Shown one piece after another: positions 23,300-31,971 of a stretch of DNA of 36,297 bases (within the stretch, counting starts at the first letter, position 1; the number at the start of each line of letters is the position of its first letter). The notes under the pieces were generated by a model, which was not told where the DNA came from, did no database searches, and saw only the letters and a list, made by a program, of their open reading frames with translations. The stretch is taken from NCBI GenBank assembly GCA_012512455.1, contig JAAZEF010000074.1:1-36297 (forward strand). The letters run 5' to 3'. The position numbers and the translations under genes were made by a program. Origin of the DNA: Erysipelothrix sp. GTDB taxonomy: Bacteria; Bacillota_I; Bacilli_A; Erysipelotrichales; Erysipelotrichaceae.

Positions 23300-23328
23300 A
23301 TTATTACATAAAACTAGTCGTTATACAA
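23300..23328 (-). promoter_or_regulatory. Promoter of the mgtA leader
   Basis: On the minus strand: TTGTAT (23323-23328), a 17-bp spacer and AATAAT (23300-23305) with an extended TGT in front. It overlaps the last codons of tmcAL. Transcription would start near 23293, about 22 nt before the leader ATG. Confidence 0.5.
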
Positions 23329-24382
23329 TAATTGGCTTCCCAATTTCCTTTGACATTAAGTTAGGAGCTGTTGATAATAAGGAATAAATCAATGTTGCTT
23401 TCAATTCATTTTCTCTAACAACTTCTGGAAGATCTTTAAATTGAGTAACTTTTGAAGGTAATCTTTTTAAGTAAGATGTAGCTTCCTTTCTAAAACCTAA
23501 AATTCGAATAAAGTCTAAATCATGTAAATTTCGTGATTGGTGATTTAAAACAATCGACAAGCAAGTTCTTTGAATACGTGATTGGGAATATCTCTTTGAA
23601 ACACAAGCTTGAATAAATTCATCATAATTATCTATATATTTACCTTTTTCAATAAAGAGATTTTCAATTCCTTCACTGACTAACAAATTATTCTGTAATT
23701 CACTCTTACTAGCAGATAATAAGCGATAACGTAAATGAGGATAGATGGCCTCATCAAAAACGAAATGAGTTAAATCGACCATCGCTTGATTAGAATATTG
23801 ATTATTTTTTACACCATGTCGAATCGCACTCGCAGACAAAATAGGTTGAGATAAATCTTTGTCATGATATTGATTAGTACGCAAAATACATTGAGTTTGA
23901 ATATTGTAAGTATTGGCAGCTTTAATATAAGAAACTCCCAAAATGTCATTAGGTGAAAGGTTATGATGATTAGTCGCATGTGCAAAAGATTCTCCTTCAC
24001 TAATACGTTGCTCAAATAACTTTTGATTAAAAGGTTCTTGTGCTATTTGTCTTAAAGTATTAATATCATTGGTCTCAGAACCAAAGACAATGGTATCTAC
24101 TTGTGCCAAATGAAGTAATTTAACAGCACTCTGGGCAAACACGCTTGCAGATTGAGTCGCATAAATAGTAGGTAATTCGATGACGACATCGACATGATGT
24201 TCTAAAGCCTTTTTTGTCCTTTCAAACTTGTCAACACACGCCACACTTCCGCGTTGGGTAAAGTTAGGACTCATGACCGCCACTAAAATATCACACTGTG
24301 TTAATTGGCGTGTTTGTTGAATATGATGGATATGACCAAGATGGAGTGGATTGTATTCCACGATAATACCTGTTATTTTCAT
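23321..24382 (-). CDS. tmcAL: tRNA(Met) cytidine acetate ligase TmcAL (YlbM family)
   Basis: A 353-residue nucleotidyltransferase-fold protein. The canonical start MKITGIIVEYNPLHLGHIHH contains the HxGH motif (His14, His17), and SPNFTQRGSVA follows. TmcAL uses acetate and ATP to make N4-acetylcytidine at the wobble position of elongator tRNA-Met. It is shorter than the usual approximately 400 residues, mainly in the C-terminal half. There is no ribosome-binding site; instead a TACAAT box ends 6 nt before the ATG, suggesting a leaderless mRNA. In Bacillus the gene sits beside yceD (ylbN) and rpmF, which here are 8 kb away on the other strand. Confidence 0.9.
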   Translation of the reverse strand: MKITGIIVEYNPLHLGHIHHIQQTRQLTQCDILVAVMSPNFTQRGSVACVDKFERTKKALEHHVDVVIELPTIYATQSASVFAQSAVKLLHLAQVDTIVFGSETNDINTLRQIAQEPFNQKLFEQRISEGESFAHATNHHNLSPNDILGVSYIKAANTYNIQTQCILRTNQYHDKDLSQPILSASAIRHGVKNNQYSNQAMVDLTHFVFDEAIYPHLRYRLLSASKSELQNNLLVSEGIENLFIEKGKYIDNYDEFIQACVSKRYSQSRIQRTCLSIVLNHQSRNLHDLDFIRILGFRKEATSYLKRLPSKVTQFKDLPEVVRENELKATLIYSLLSTAPNLMSKEIGKPIIV

Positions 24383-24388
24383 GAAAAT

Positions 24389-24394
24389 ATTGTA
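24389..24394 (-). promoter_or_regulatory. -10 box placed for a leaderless tmcAL transcript
   Basis: Minus-strand TACAAT with extended TG (TGTTACAAT), 6 nt from the tmcAL ATG, so the start of transcription should fall on or next to the A of the ATG. No good -35 box. Confidence 0.45.
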
Positions 24395-24402
24395 ACATGG
24401 TG

Positions 24403-24411
24403 TGATAGAAT
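24403..24411 (+). promoter_or_regulatory. -10 box placed for a leaderless hydrolase-like transcript
   Basis: Extended -10 TGATAGAAT ends 6 nt before ATG 24418; no ribosome-binding site lies between. It mirrors the tmcAL promoter across a 35-bp gap. Confidence 0.4.
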
Positions 24412-24417
24412 ATAGCT

Positions 24418-25164
24418 ATGGTAACTCATAAACAATCGTTTGAACTTAATAAAGACATTGATATTTATGGAACAATTTACGATGTTTCATCTGCCGTGGC
24501 CGTTTTAATATTAGTCCACGATTTCTTAGAACATCGTTTTTTATATCAAGACATCATAAAAGCATTTAATGAACAACAAATTGTTGTCATTAGTTATGAT
24601 CTGCGCGGACACCATAACTCACTTGAAAAGGAGTTATCAGGTCATTTTAAGGCGGATGATTTAAAAGATGATTTGATAGATGTAATCAAGATGGCTCAAC
24701 AAGAGTATCCTAATTTACCATTAACTTTGATGGGAGGCAAACTTTCAGGTTGGCTTATTAATTCTATTTTACATGACATTGAAGTAAGTAATATAATTAT
24801 AGCGGATATAAATATTGAGCCAAAATTTATTAAATTAAGACAATTAATTTCTTCATTCTTACCTAAACGTTGGAAAAGTGTCTTTGTTAAAGAATCATTA
24901 ATAGAGAATCAAGAAGACGATAAAGATCCTTTTATCGGTAAAAATCTAACAAATCAGGGGTATCAAGCCATATGTGAGTTGATGTTGACGCCACCACAGT
25001 CGGTAGAATATCCTGTATCAATACTTGTAATGTGTCAAAATATACGTCGTGAGTTAGTCGAAAAAAGAAGAGACTATTATCACGCCTGCAATATATATGA
25101 TATCCATGTATTATTCGATGAAAATGCTAGTTTTGACAAACTTGTCTCATTTATCATTCATTAG
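24418..25164 (+). CDS. Alpha/beta-hydrolase-fold protein without a catalytic serine
   Basis: A 248-residue protein related to monoglyceride lipase/lysophospholipase-type hydrolases: VLILVHDFLEHRFLYQDII and VISYDLRGHHNS match HGxxxHxxxY and DxRGHGxS of that group. At the nucleophile elbow, where GHSMGG is expected, it reads GGKLSG (residues 106-111), so the serine position is Lys108. No clear acid or histidine can be assigned. It is probably a non-catalytic relative with a binding or structural role. It is followed 12 nt later by an ABC ATPase gene, so it may serve the transporter or surface cluster. Leaderless start suspected. Confidence 0.75.
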   Translation: MVTHKQSFELNKDIDIYGTIYDVSSAVAVLILVHDFLEHRFLYQDIIKAFNEQQIVVISYDLRGHHNSLEKELSGHFKADDLKDDLIDVIKMAQQEYPNLPLTLMGGKLSGWLINSILHDIEVSNIIIADINIEPKFIKLRQLISSFLPKRWKSVFVKESLIENQEDDKDPFIGKNLTNQGYQAICELMLTPPQSVEYPVSILVMCQNIRRELVEKRRDYYHACNIYDIHVLFDENASFDKLVSFIIH

Positions 25165-25176
25165 AAGGAGCTAATT

Positions 25177-25878
25177 ATGATAGAAATTAAAGAACTTACT
25201 AAGAATTACGGATCACTAAAGGCCGTCGATCGTGCTAATTTAGTAGCATATGATGGTCAAATAACAATTTTATTAGGACCTAATGGTGCTGGTAAATCGA
25301 CTACCATTAAAAGTGTTGCTGGACTATTAAAATTTAGTGGTGATATATATGTTAATGGTTTTCACAACAAATCAATCGAAGCAAAGAGCTCTTTTGGTTA
25401 TGTGCCAGAAATACCTTCACATTATGATTTATTAACTGTTGATGAGCATTTAAACTTTATTGAAAAAGCATACCAATTAGAAAACAGTGCCCCAAGACGT
25501 GAAGAGTTATTAGAACGTTTTGAAATGATTGAACATCGTTCTAAACTTGCCAAAGAACTGTCTAAAGGGATGTCACAAAAGTTATCTTTAATATGTGCCT
25601 TATTGATATCACCTAAAGCTATATTAGTAGATGAACCTTTAATAGGCTTAGATCCTCATTCCATTGAACAGGTGTTACAGATTCTAATAGAGCTTAAACA
25701 ACAAGGTTGTTCTATTCTTTTAAGTACCCACATTATCGATATGATTGATGGTATTTGGGATGTTGCTTATATTATGCATAAGGGACATATTCGTCGACAA
25801 ATTGATAAGAAGGACTTAACTGATGGTCAAACTCTCAAACAAATATTCTTTGAGGTGACTGAAAATGAACAACACTAA
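25177..25878 (+). CDS. ABC transporter ATP-binding protein
   Basis: A 233-residue ATPase subunit with Walker A GPNGAGKST (residues 34-42), signature LSKGMSQK, Walker B AILVDEP and switch LLSTHIID. The signature form and length are typical of ABC-2-type export ATPases for antibiotics, sodium, lipids or peptides. AGAAGGAG precedes the ATG. It overlaps the next gene, a large membrane protein, by 14 nt, which identifies its partner. Confidence 0.9.
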   Translation: MIEIKELTKNYGSLKAVDRANLVAYDGQITILLGPNGAGKSTTIKSVAGLLKFSGDIYVNGFHNKSIEAKSSFGYVPEIPSHYDLLTVDEHLNFIEKAYQLENSAPRREELLERFEMIEHRSKLAKELSKGMSQKLSLICALLISPKAILVDEPLIGLDPHSIEQVLQILIELKQQGCSILLSTHIIDMIDGIWDVAYIMHKGHIRRQIDKKDLTDGQTLKQIFFEVTENEQH

Positions 25879-27418
25879 AGCATTAACTTATTTGTCTTAT
25901 CTAAAAATAAAAGGAGTAGTTCGTAATCTTTTTCGTAAACCAATAAGAGCTATTTTCTCAATATTAGGTATTGTTCTCATTTTTGTTTTAATGATCAATA
26001 TTTCACTTAGAGATGCGATTGAAATTGATTCAGGTATCTCTCAATATGGTTTTATGGCTATTGTATCTGCCATGCCAATTTTAATGTTGTTTCTTTTAAT
26101 TTTTAATAAAAAGACAGCATTATTGTATCTTAATGACGCTAACTTCTTATTTGTAGGACCCTTTAGTGATAAACAAATTAAGCTTTATATTATTTGGCAA
26201 TCTATTCAACAAATGATTGCATTAGGGTTTATGTTTGTGTTGTATCTTGCGATATTCTTCAATTATCTAATTATTGATGCCTCCATCCTCTATTTAGGAA
26301 TCGTAATCACTTCGTTAAGTATTTATGCGATTATTATGTACACAGACTATTACTATGTCAGTAATGCCTCTAGAGAGTATCCTAGTAAAGTTAAATATTG
26401 GTTACCATTTTTAATTTTGGCAATGATTATCTTTGTCGCAATTGCTTCAAATCTCAATCAAAGCGATATGTCGATTATTAAAATAATCGAGCGCTTGCTT
26501 GAACATCCAATGTTTTCCTATATTCCATTTTTAGGTTGGGCTTACGCATTACAAAATGGAAACTATTGGCTCGGAGTCCTTTGTCCCTTAGTGTTAGGTC
26601 TTGTGTATACTTATTTATTCTTTCAACATAAAGGTGACTATTATGAAAAAGCAATTGATGATGCGTTATATGTGACCTCTCAAAGACAAAAGATTAATAA
26701 AGCTGGTGGAAATCAAGAAGCATTAGATTCAATGATGGAAGTTAAGAAAGTAACCAAAACAAAGAACTTTAAGTTTCTTGGCGGAGGTTGGGCTTTATTA
26801 TCTCGACAAATACTTCATCTGATTAAAACAAGAAAGTTATTAGATTTACAACAACTCTTTATGTTAGGAATTTATACAGCCATCGCCATGTTTTCTGGTG
26901 AAGCAGAGTTGTATCAGTTAATGTTAATGATATCAGTGTTATTTATTACAAATACAGATGTCTTGGAATCTGAGCTAAGTAGACATTATATTTATTTAGT
27001 TCCAGATCACAATTTTAAGAAATTATTAGCTTCTTTAAGTATTATGATAATTCGAGTCTTGACCTATAGTTTAATTGCCTTTTTATTCTTAGTATTTTTC
27101 TTCAAACTACCATTGATGTCAAGTGTTCTGTTTAGTTTAAATTTAGTAGCAGTATCACTGATGTATCAAGCAAGTTTAGTGTTAGTATTACGAATCTTAG
27201 GACTACAAAAAAATAAGATACTTCAAATGTTTATTCAATTAATTGTCTTTTTAATTGTCTTAGTTCCTAGTGGTTTAATAGTATTTTTGTTATTATTTAT
27301 CGTTGAATTAAATCTTGATCAAGTCTCTATTGTGACCATGATATTGAATATAATTTCGACATTCTTGTTGTTGTATGCATCAAAAGGTGTCGTCGATGGG
27401 GTAGGTATTGTTGACTAG
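25865..27418 (+). CDS. Large ABC exporter permease
   Basis: A 517-residue polytopic protein with about 12 hydrophobic segments and one long soluble loop (about residues 255-310). It looks like the putative ABC-exporter permease families of Gram-positive bacteria (PF16962-like), which pair with a single ATPase. GAGGTGA lies 6 nt before ATG 25865, inside the ATPase gene, so translation is coupled. Substrate unknown; the following genes encode surface proteins, which suggests an envelope substrate. Confidence 0.8.
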   Translation: MNNTKALTYLSYLKIKGVVRNLFRKPIRAIFSILGIVLIFVLMINISLRDAIEIDSGISQYGFMAIVSAMPILMLFLLIFNKKTALLYLNDANFLFVGPFSDKQIKLYIIWQSIQQMIALGFMFVLYLAIFFNYLIIDASILYLGIVITSLSIYAIIMYTDYYYVSNASREYPSKVKYWLPFLILAMIIFVAIASNLNQSDMSIIKIIERLLEHPMFSYIPFLGWAYALQNGNYWLGVLCPLVLGLVYTYLFFQHKGDYYEKAIDDALYVTSQRQKINKAGGNQEALDSMMEVKKVTKTKNFKFLGGGWALLSRQILHLIKTRKLLDLQQLFMLGIYTAIAMFSGEAELYQLMLMISVLFITNTDVLESELSRHYIYLVPDHNFKKLLASLSIMIIRVLTYSLIAFLFLVFFFKLPLMSSVLFSLNLVAVSLMYQASLVLVLRILGLQKNKILQMFIQLIVFLIVLVPSGLIVFLLLFIVELNLDQVSIVTMILNIISTFLLLYASKGVVDGVGIVD

Positions 27419-27435
27419 TCAAAGAGGTCGTTAAA

Positions 27436-27444
27436 TGCTAGAAT
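27436..27444 (+). promoter_or_regulatory. Extended -10 promoter of the Big2-protein gene
   Basis: TGCTAGAAT without a convincing -35 box. Transcription from it would start near 27451, leaving a short leader with AAGGGATGG before ATG 27470. Confidence 0.35.
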
Positions 27445-27469
27445 GAACAAAGTGAAGGGATGGTTCAAT

Positions 27470-29506
27470 ATGAGAAAAACAATCCAATCATTGTTAATGA
27501 TTTTCGTTCTTTTAATATCTGTTTTGATTGACGCACAACCGACTTATGCTCAAAACAATTTTGAAATGGGCAGCGAACAGGTTGTGGTATTAAAGCGCAA
27601 CGAAACACTCACTTTTACGCTGGTTAAAGATGGTGTCAACTTATTACCATCTGATATTAGAAATTGGGAAAATTCTAATCCCAATGTCGCAACAATTAAT
27701 GATTTTATAATTTCAACTAAAGAATACGGCACAACAGTACTTATAGGTTATCAAGATAATGAAGACAATGAAGATTTTATTAGAATCGAAGTCAATGTCT
27801 TAGAAGGCATTGCTTTTGAGTCCGCATCTGTCACTATTGATGTCGAAGAAAGTATCACAGTAGGGGTAGTTACTAATCCTGATGCGCCTATTGAAAATCT
27901 CAATGTCACTTATTCTTCTTTAGATGACACTATCGCAAGTGTCAATAGTTCTGGACAAATAGTAGGACTTAAAGAAGGCAGTACAATAATTGAGGCAGAT
28001 TATCATGGCCTTAAGGCACAATTAGAAGTTATCGTTAAAAACATACCTGACTTTCAATTTAATCAAACCCAATTAACGATGAATCTTTTTTCATCGACAC
28101 TCGCTCCATATACCATATCAATCCATGGAGGACGTGACGATACCATTTTGTGGTCAAGTGACAATGAAGCAGTTGTGACCATTAATCAAGCAGGTTGGAT
28201 TACCGCTGTTGGGACAGGTCAAACTAATATTACGGCACAGGTCTTAAATCAAGAATATATTTTACCAATCACTGTTTCTTCGGGGGTCATTGATTTTAAT
28301 ATCTCTATTAGTCATCTTCAATTAGAACAAGGCCAAAGTTATCAATTAGAATGGACTATTGAACCCGCAAGTCATAGCCAATTAGGGGTTACCTGGGTAT
28401 CCAGTAAGCCCTCGGTTGCGACAGTCAATAATGGTGTAGTAAGTGCCAAAGGACCAGGTACCACGATTATTAGTGCACGTGTAGATAACATTGTGCGTGA
28501 AATTGAGGTACAAGTATTAATCTCTGTAGAGAACATTAGTGTCTTACCTCGTTCTTTAGTCCTTGCTCAAAATCAGGAGAGCCATTTGTCTGTGATTTAT
28601 AAACCCAGCAATACCACGGCTCCTAAAAATCCAGTATTCTCCTCAGCAGATCCAAGTATTGCTACAGTCGACCAAAATGGTAATGTACGAGGCGTAAGTC
28701 CTGGAGAAACAACAATATTTATCGAAGATTTAGGTTTCTCTTTAACCGTCGGTGTCACTGTCACATACCAAAGTGATAGTAGTGGACACAGTATCTTAAT
28801 TGGACATTTTTTGGACGCTGATACGGTGACATTTGACTTAAGCGATATTGACGATCCGAGTCAAGTTATCCTAGAAGTTCCTTTCTATGAGGCCTTTAGT
28901 AGCTTAGATGAGATTACCTTAAATCTTATGATGAATGATGAATTACTAGATGATTCGACACTGATCTCTAAGGGATTATTCTTAAATCGACTTTATCAAT
29001 CAAAGAAAGTCCAATTAAATGTTTACAAAGCCAGTGGTGATTTACTCTTTAATATCGATTTTAATGATTTTGATGCTTATAATACCAATTTATTTGTGGA
29101 TGTGATGAATGATGTGGAAGAAGTTAAAAAGAAAAATGATTTAGATTTTTTTGTAAAAATACCTTTTAACTTAAATGCTCAAACAACTATTAGAGTCAAA
29201 CATGAGCCTATAAGTGAAAATGAGACATTTTATCTGTATCTTGTAGATGATGATTTGGATACACAACAACTATCAAATAATACAAGTTTGACTGTTGATG
29301 AATCAGGAATGTCACAATTTAATGATATTGAAAGCGGATTATACTTAATATCTACCATAAATAATGATATGATACTCGGTGACCTTGTTATTTATATTGT
29401 GAGTGGCTTAGCAGTCGTATCAATATTAGGGTTTGTGTTATATAAATTAAGAGAAATGAAAAAAGAAGATAAAATCAAACAAGAAAGAGAATATGGACTC
29501 GATTAA
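27470..29506 (+). CDS. Surface membrane protein with bacterial Ig-like (Big2) repeats
   Basis: A 678-residue protein: signal peptide MRKTIQSLLMIFVLLISVLI with cleavage near TYAQ, then about five Big2-type repeats (to about residue 435), each with the pattern W-S-S-x-x-P-x-V-A-T-V-N...G-x-V...G-x-T-x-I. A second extracellular region, one transmembrane helix near residues 641-661 and a charged cytoplasmic tail of about 17 residues follow. There is no LPxTG motif, so it is held by the helix. Big2 domains usually support adhesion or spacing in envelope proteins. I chose ATG 27470, just ahead of the signal peptide, over ATG 27443. The LCP gene starts 2 nt after its stop. Confidence 0.85.
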   Translation: MRKTIQSLLMIFVLLISVLIDAQPTYAQNNFEMGSEQVVVLKRNETLTFTLVKDGVNLLPSDIRNWENSNPNVATINDFIISTKEYGTTVLIGYQDNEDNEDFIRIEVNVLEGIAFESASVTIDVEESITVGVVTNPDAPIENLNVTYSSLDDTIASVNSSGQIVGLKEGSTIIEADYHGLKAQLEVIVKNIPDFQFNQTQLTMNLFSSTLAPYTISIHGGRDDTILWSSDNEAVVTINQAGWITAVGTGQTNITAQVLNQEYILPITVSSGVIDFNISISHLQLEQGQSYQLEWTIEPASHSQLGVTWVSSKPSVATVNNGVVSAKGPGTTIISARVDNIVREIEVQVLISVENISVLPRSLVLAQNQESHLSVIYKPSNTTAPKNPVFSSADPSIATVDQNGNVRGVSPGETTIFIEDLGFSLTVGVTVTYQSDSSGHSILIGHFLDADTVTFDLSDIDDPSQVILEVPFYEAFSSLDEITLNLMMNDELLDDSTLISKGLFLNRLYQSKKVQLNVYKASGDLLFNIDFNDFDAYNTNLFVDVMNDVEEVKKKNDLDFFVKIPFNLNAQTTIRVKHEPISENETFYLYLVDDDLDTQQLSNNTSLTVDESGMSQFNDIESGLYLISTINNDMILGDLVIYIVSGLAVVSILGFVLYKLREMKKEDKIKQEREYGLD

Positions 29507-29508
29507 TT

Positions 29509-30930
29509 ATGGAAACTAAAAAAAGAAAAAGAAAATTAAATGTTAAATTATTTGACTATGCGCTAATAGGTTCAGCAATTATTTATTTACTAGCAGAACT
29601 TTACAACAAAAGTATTCCGTTCAAATACGCAATGGTATTGTTTTTAATTGTCATCATCTTGATGGCAATAGGCTTGTTAGTCAATCGAAAAGGAGCCAAA
29701 GTTACATTAGCTATCAGTATTCTAATCGCGGCAGCAGGCTTGTTTTATATGCAGTATTCGATTGATACATTAGTGAACTTTGACCAATTTCAAACCAATA
29801 CAGTATCATTGGTAGTCTTAGAAGATTCACCTTATGAAGCAATTGAAGATTTACATGACAATACCACATTAGCTGTCTCTACAAATTTTAATCAAAATTT
29901 ATATGAAGCTATGTTAGAGGATTTAGAAAATATTTATCCACTTAATGGTAATGTAGAACGCTATGATAGTGATATTTCAGTAGTTGATGCTCTCTATGAT
30001 GGAACTATTGAAGTTATGGTCTTAGATGAAGTGTTTAGAGATACAGTCGTTGAATCACAAGAGGATTTCAATAACAAAACTCGGGTGATTTACTCTTATG
30101 AAAAACATAACGAGAAAAATGATATCGCTAAGGAAGTCGACGTACGTAAAGAAGGATTCACTATTTTCATCAGTGGTATCGATGTTGATGGACCAATCAG
30201 TACGGTATCACGTTCAGATGTCAATATTTTAATGACCGTGAATCCTGATACTAATGAAATTTTATTAACGACTACACCACGTGATTCTTATGTTGAATTA
30301 GGGTGTGCTCAAGGTTATATGAAAGATAAATTGACTCATGCTGGAACGATGGGTATTGAATGTTCTATTTCAACTTTAGAAAATCTGTATGATATCGACA
30401 TTAACTATTATGCGAAAGTTAATTTCACATCTTTAATTACACTAATCGATGTCTTAGGTAGTGTTGACGTTTCTTCACAATATGATTTCTATGGTCATGA
30501 TGGTACTCATTTTACGCAAGGTATGAATACTTTAAACTCAGCACAAGCATTAGAATTCTCGAGAACACGTAAGACTGTACCAGGTGGTGACATTACTCGT
30601 GGTCTCCATCAATTAGAAGTTATTAAAGGAATTATCAATAAATTGACACAACCCTCAGTTTTATTGAACATTAATGGTATTGTTAATAAAGTATCTTCAA
30701 GCGTTGATACTAACTTTGGTAGTAATAACCTTTCAAGACTTATCGAAAAACAATTAAATGATGGTAAAGGATGGTCCTTTAATCAAGCCTCTTTAGGTGG
30801 AGTTAGTGGTGGAGATTATACGTACTCTTATCCTAATCAAATATTGTCCGTCTACTATCCAGATGAAGCTTCTGTGGCTGAAATCCATCAATTAATTACG
30901 AACACATTACAAAGTAATAACGATCAATAG
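29509..30930 (+). CDS. LytR-CpsA-Psr (LCP) family cell-wall ligase with binding-protein-like insert
   Basis: A 473-residue protein: three N-terminal transmembrane helices (about 15-30, 38-58, 64-82), an extracellular domain at about 100-200 resembling a type-2 solute-binding fold (IEDLHDNTTLAVSTN, DGTIEVMVLDEVFRDTV), then the LCP domain with SRSDVNILMTVNP, LLTTTPRDSYVEL, KLTHAG and FSRTRKTVPGGDITRG. LCP enzymes attach polyprenyl-phosphate-linked polymers such as teichoic acids or capsule to peptidoglycan; the arginines are the pyrophosphate ligands. It has no strong ribosome-binding site and is probably coupled to the Big2 gene. galE follows 8 nt later. Confidence 0.88.
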   Translation: METKKRKRKLNVKLFDYALIGSAIIYLLAELYNKSIPFKYAMVLFLIVIILMAIGLLVNRKGAKVTLAISILIAAAGLFYMQYSIDTLVNFDQFQTNTVSLVVLEDSPYEAIEDLHDNTTLAVSTNFNQNLYEAMLEDLENIYPLNGNVERYDSDISVVDALYDGTIEVMVLDEVFRDTVVESQEDFNNKTRVIYSYEKHNEKNDIAKEVDVRKEGFTIFISGIDVDGPISTVSRSDVNILMTVNPDTNEILLTTTPRDSYVELGCAQGYMKDKLTHAGTMGIECSISTLENLYDIDINYYAKVNFTSLITLIDVLGSVDVSSQYDFYGHDGTHFTQGMNTLNSAQALEFSRTRKTVPGGDITRGLHQLEVIKGIINKLTQPSVLLNINGIVNKVSSSVDTNFGSNNLSRLIEKQLNDGKGWSFNQASLGGVSGGDYTYSYPNQILSVYYPDEASVAEIHQLITNTLQSNNDQ

Positions 30931-30938
30931 GAGGAAGT

Positions 30939-31946
30939 ATGCATATATTAGTTACAGGTGGAGCTGGTTTTATTGGTTCTCATACTGTGGTAGAACTTTT
31001 GAATCAAGATCATGAGGTCACCATTGTCGACAACTTTTACAATAGCTCACCAAAAGTTTTAGATGCGATAAAAGAAATCACCCAAAAACAATTTCGTTTT
31101 CATTTAGTCGATGTATCTAATCAAGAACAAATTATCGAATTGTTTGAAAACAATGAATTTGATGCGGTTATACACTTTGCAGGCTATAAAGCTGTCGGTG
31201 AATCGGTCAGTAAACCACTGTCTTATTATTTTAACAACGTCACCTCAACCATCCACTTAGCACAAGCTTGTGTGGATTATGGAGTGAATAAATTTGTTTT
31301 TAGTTCTTCTGCGACAGTTTATGGTGATAATAATGTCCCATTTAAAGAAGATATGGAGCTGTTACCTACGACTAATCCTTATGGTGAAACAAAAGCCATG
31401 AGTGAACGCGTCTTAATGGATGCTGTGAAAGCACATCCAGATTTAGGGGTTTCATTATTGCGCTACTTTAATCCCGTAGGAGCTCATCCTAGTGGTTTAA
31501 TTGGCGAAGTACCTACAGGTGTTCCTAATAACTTAATGCCTTATATTTCTCAAGTAGCTAGTGGTCAAAGAGAGAAATTATTTGTATTTGGCAATGACTA
31601 TGAAACGACAGATGGAACGGGAGTTCGAGATTATATCCATGTGGTCGATTTAGCGAAAGGCCATGTGGCAGCTTTAGAACACTTGAATGCAGGGACACAT
31701 ATTTACAATCTAGGTTCAGGTAAAGGAACGTCGGTCTTGGAATTGGTTCATTCTTTTGAAAAGGTCAATGATATAAAGATTCCTTATGATATTGTAAAAC
31801 GACGTGATGGCGATATTGCTATAAGCTATGCGGATGCCAGTAAAGCTAAGAATGAGTTAGATTGGGAAACAAAATTAACTATAGATGACATGTGTGAAGA
31901 CACGTGGCGTTTCGAAAGTAAACGGGTCACAAAGAGAGATATTTGA
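30939..31946 (+). CDS. galE: UDP-glucose 4-epimerase GalE
   Basis: A 335-residue extended short-chain dehydrogenase with NAD motif GGAGFIGSH, the SSSATVYG serine region, and Tyr148/Lys152 in YGETK. It interconverts UDP-glucose and UDP-galactose (possibly the N-acetyl forms), feeding sugar into wall polymers. AGGAGG precedes the ATG. It ends the surface cluster; its TGA stop is part of the -35 box of the next promoter. This TGA shows that the standard stop assignment applies. Confidence 0.94.
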   Translation: MHILVTGGAGFIGSHTVVELLNQDHEVTIVDNFYNSSPKVLDAIKEITQKQFRFHLVDVSNQEQIIELFENNEFDAVIHFAGYKAVGESVSKPLSYYFNNVTSTIHLAQACVDYGVNKFVFSSSATVYGDNNVPFKEDMELLPTTNPYGETKAMSERVLMDAVKAHPDLGVSLLRYFNPVGAHPSGLIGEVPTGVPNNLMPYISQVASGQREKLFVFGNDYETTDGTGVRDYIHVVDLAKGHVAALEHLNAGTHIYNLGSGKGTSVLELVHSFEKVNDIKIPYDIVKRRDGDIAISYADASKAKNELDWETKLTIDDMCEDTWRFESKRVTKRDI

Positions 31947-31971
31947 CATAAGAGGTGTTAATCTATATAAT
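31943..31971 (+). promoter_or_regulatory. Perfect consensus promoter of yceD-rpmF
   Basis: TTGACA, a 17-bp spacer and TATAAT: an exact sigma-A type consensus. The TGA of galE lies inside TTGACA. The expected start is about 23 nt before the yceD ATG. Confidence 0.85.

Noticed and set aside
27411-27444. TTGACT paired with TAGAAT as a full promoter before the Big2 gene
   Set aside because: The spacer is 22 bp, too long. Only the extended -10 element is kept.
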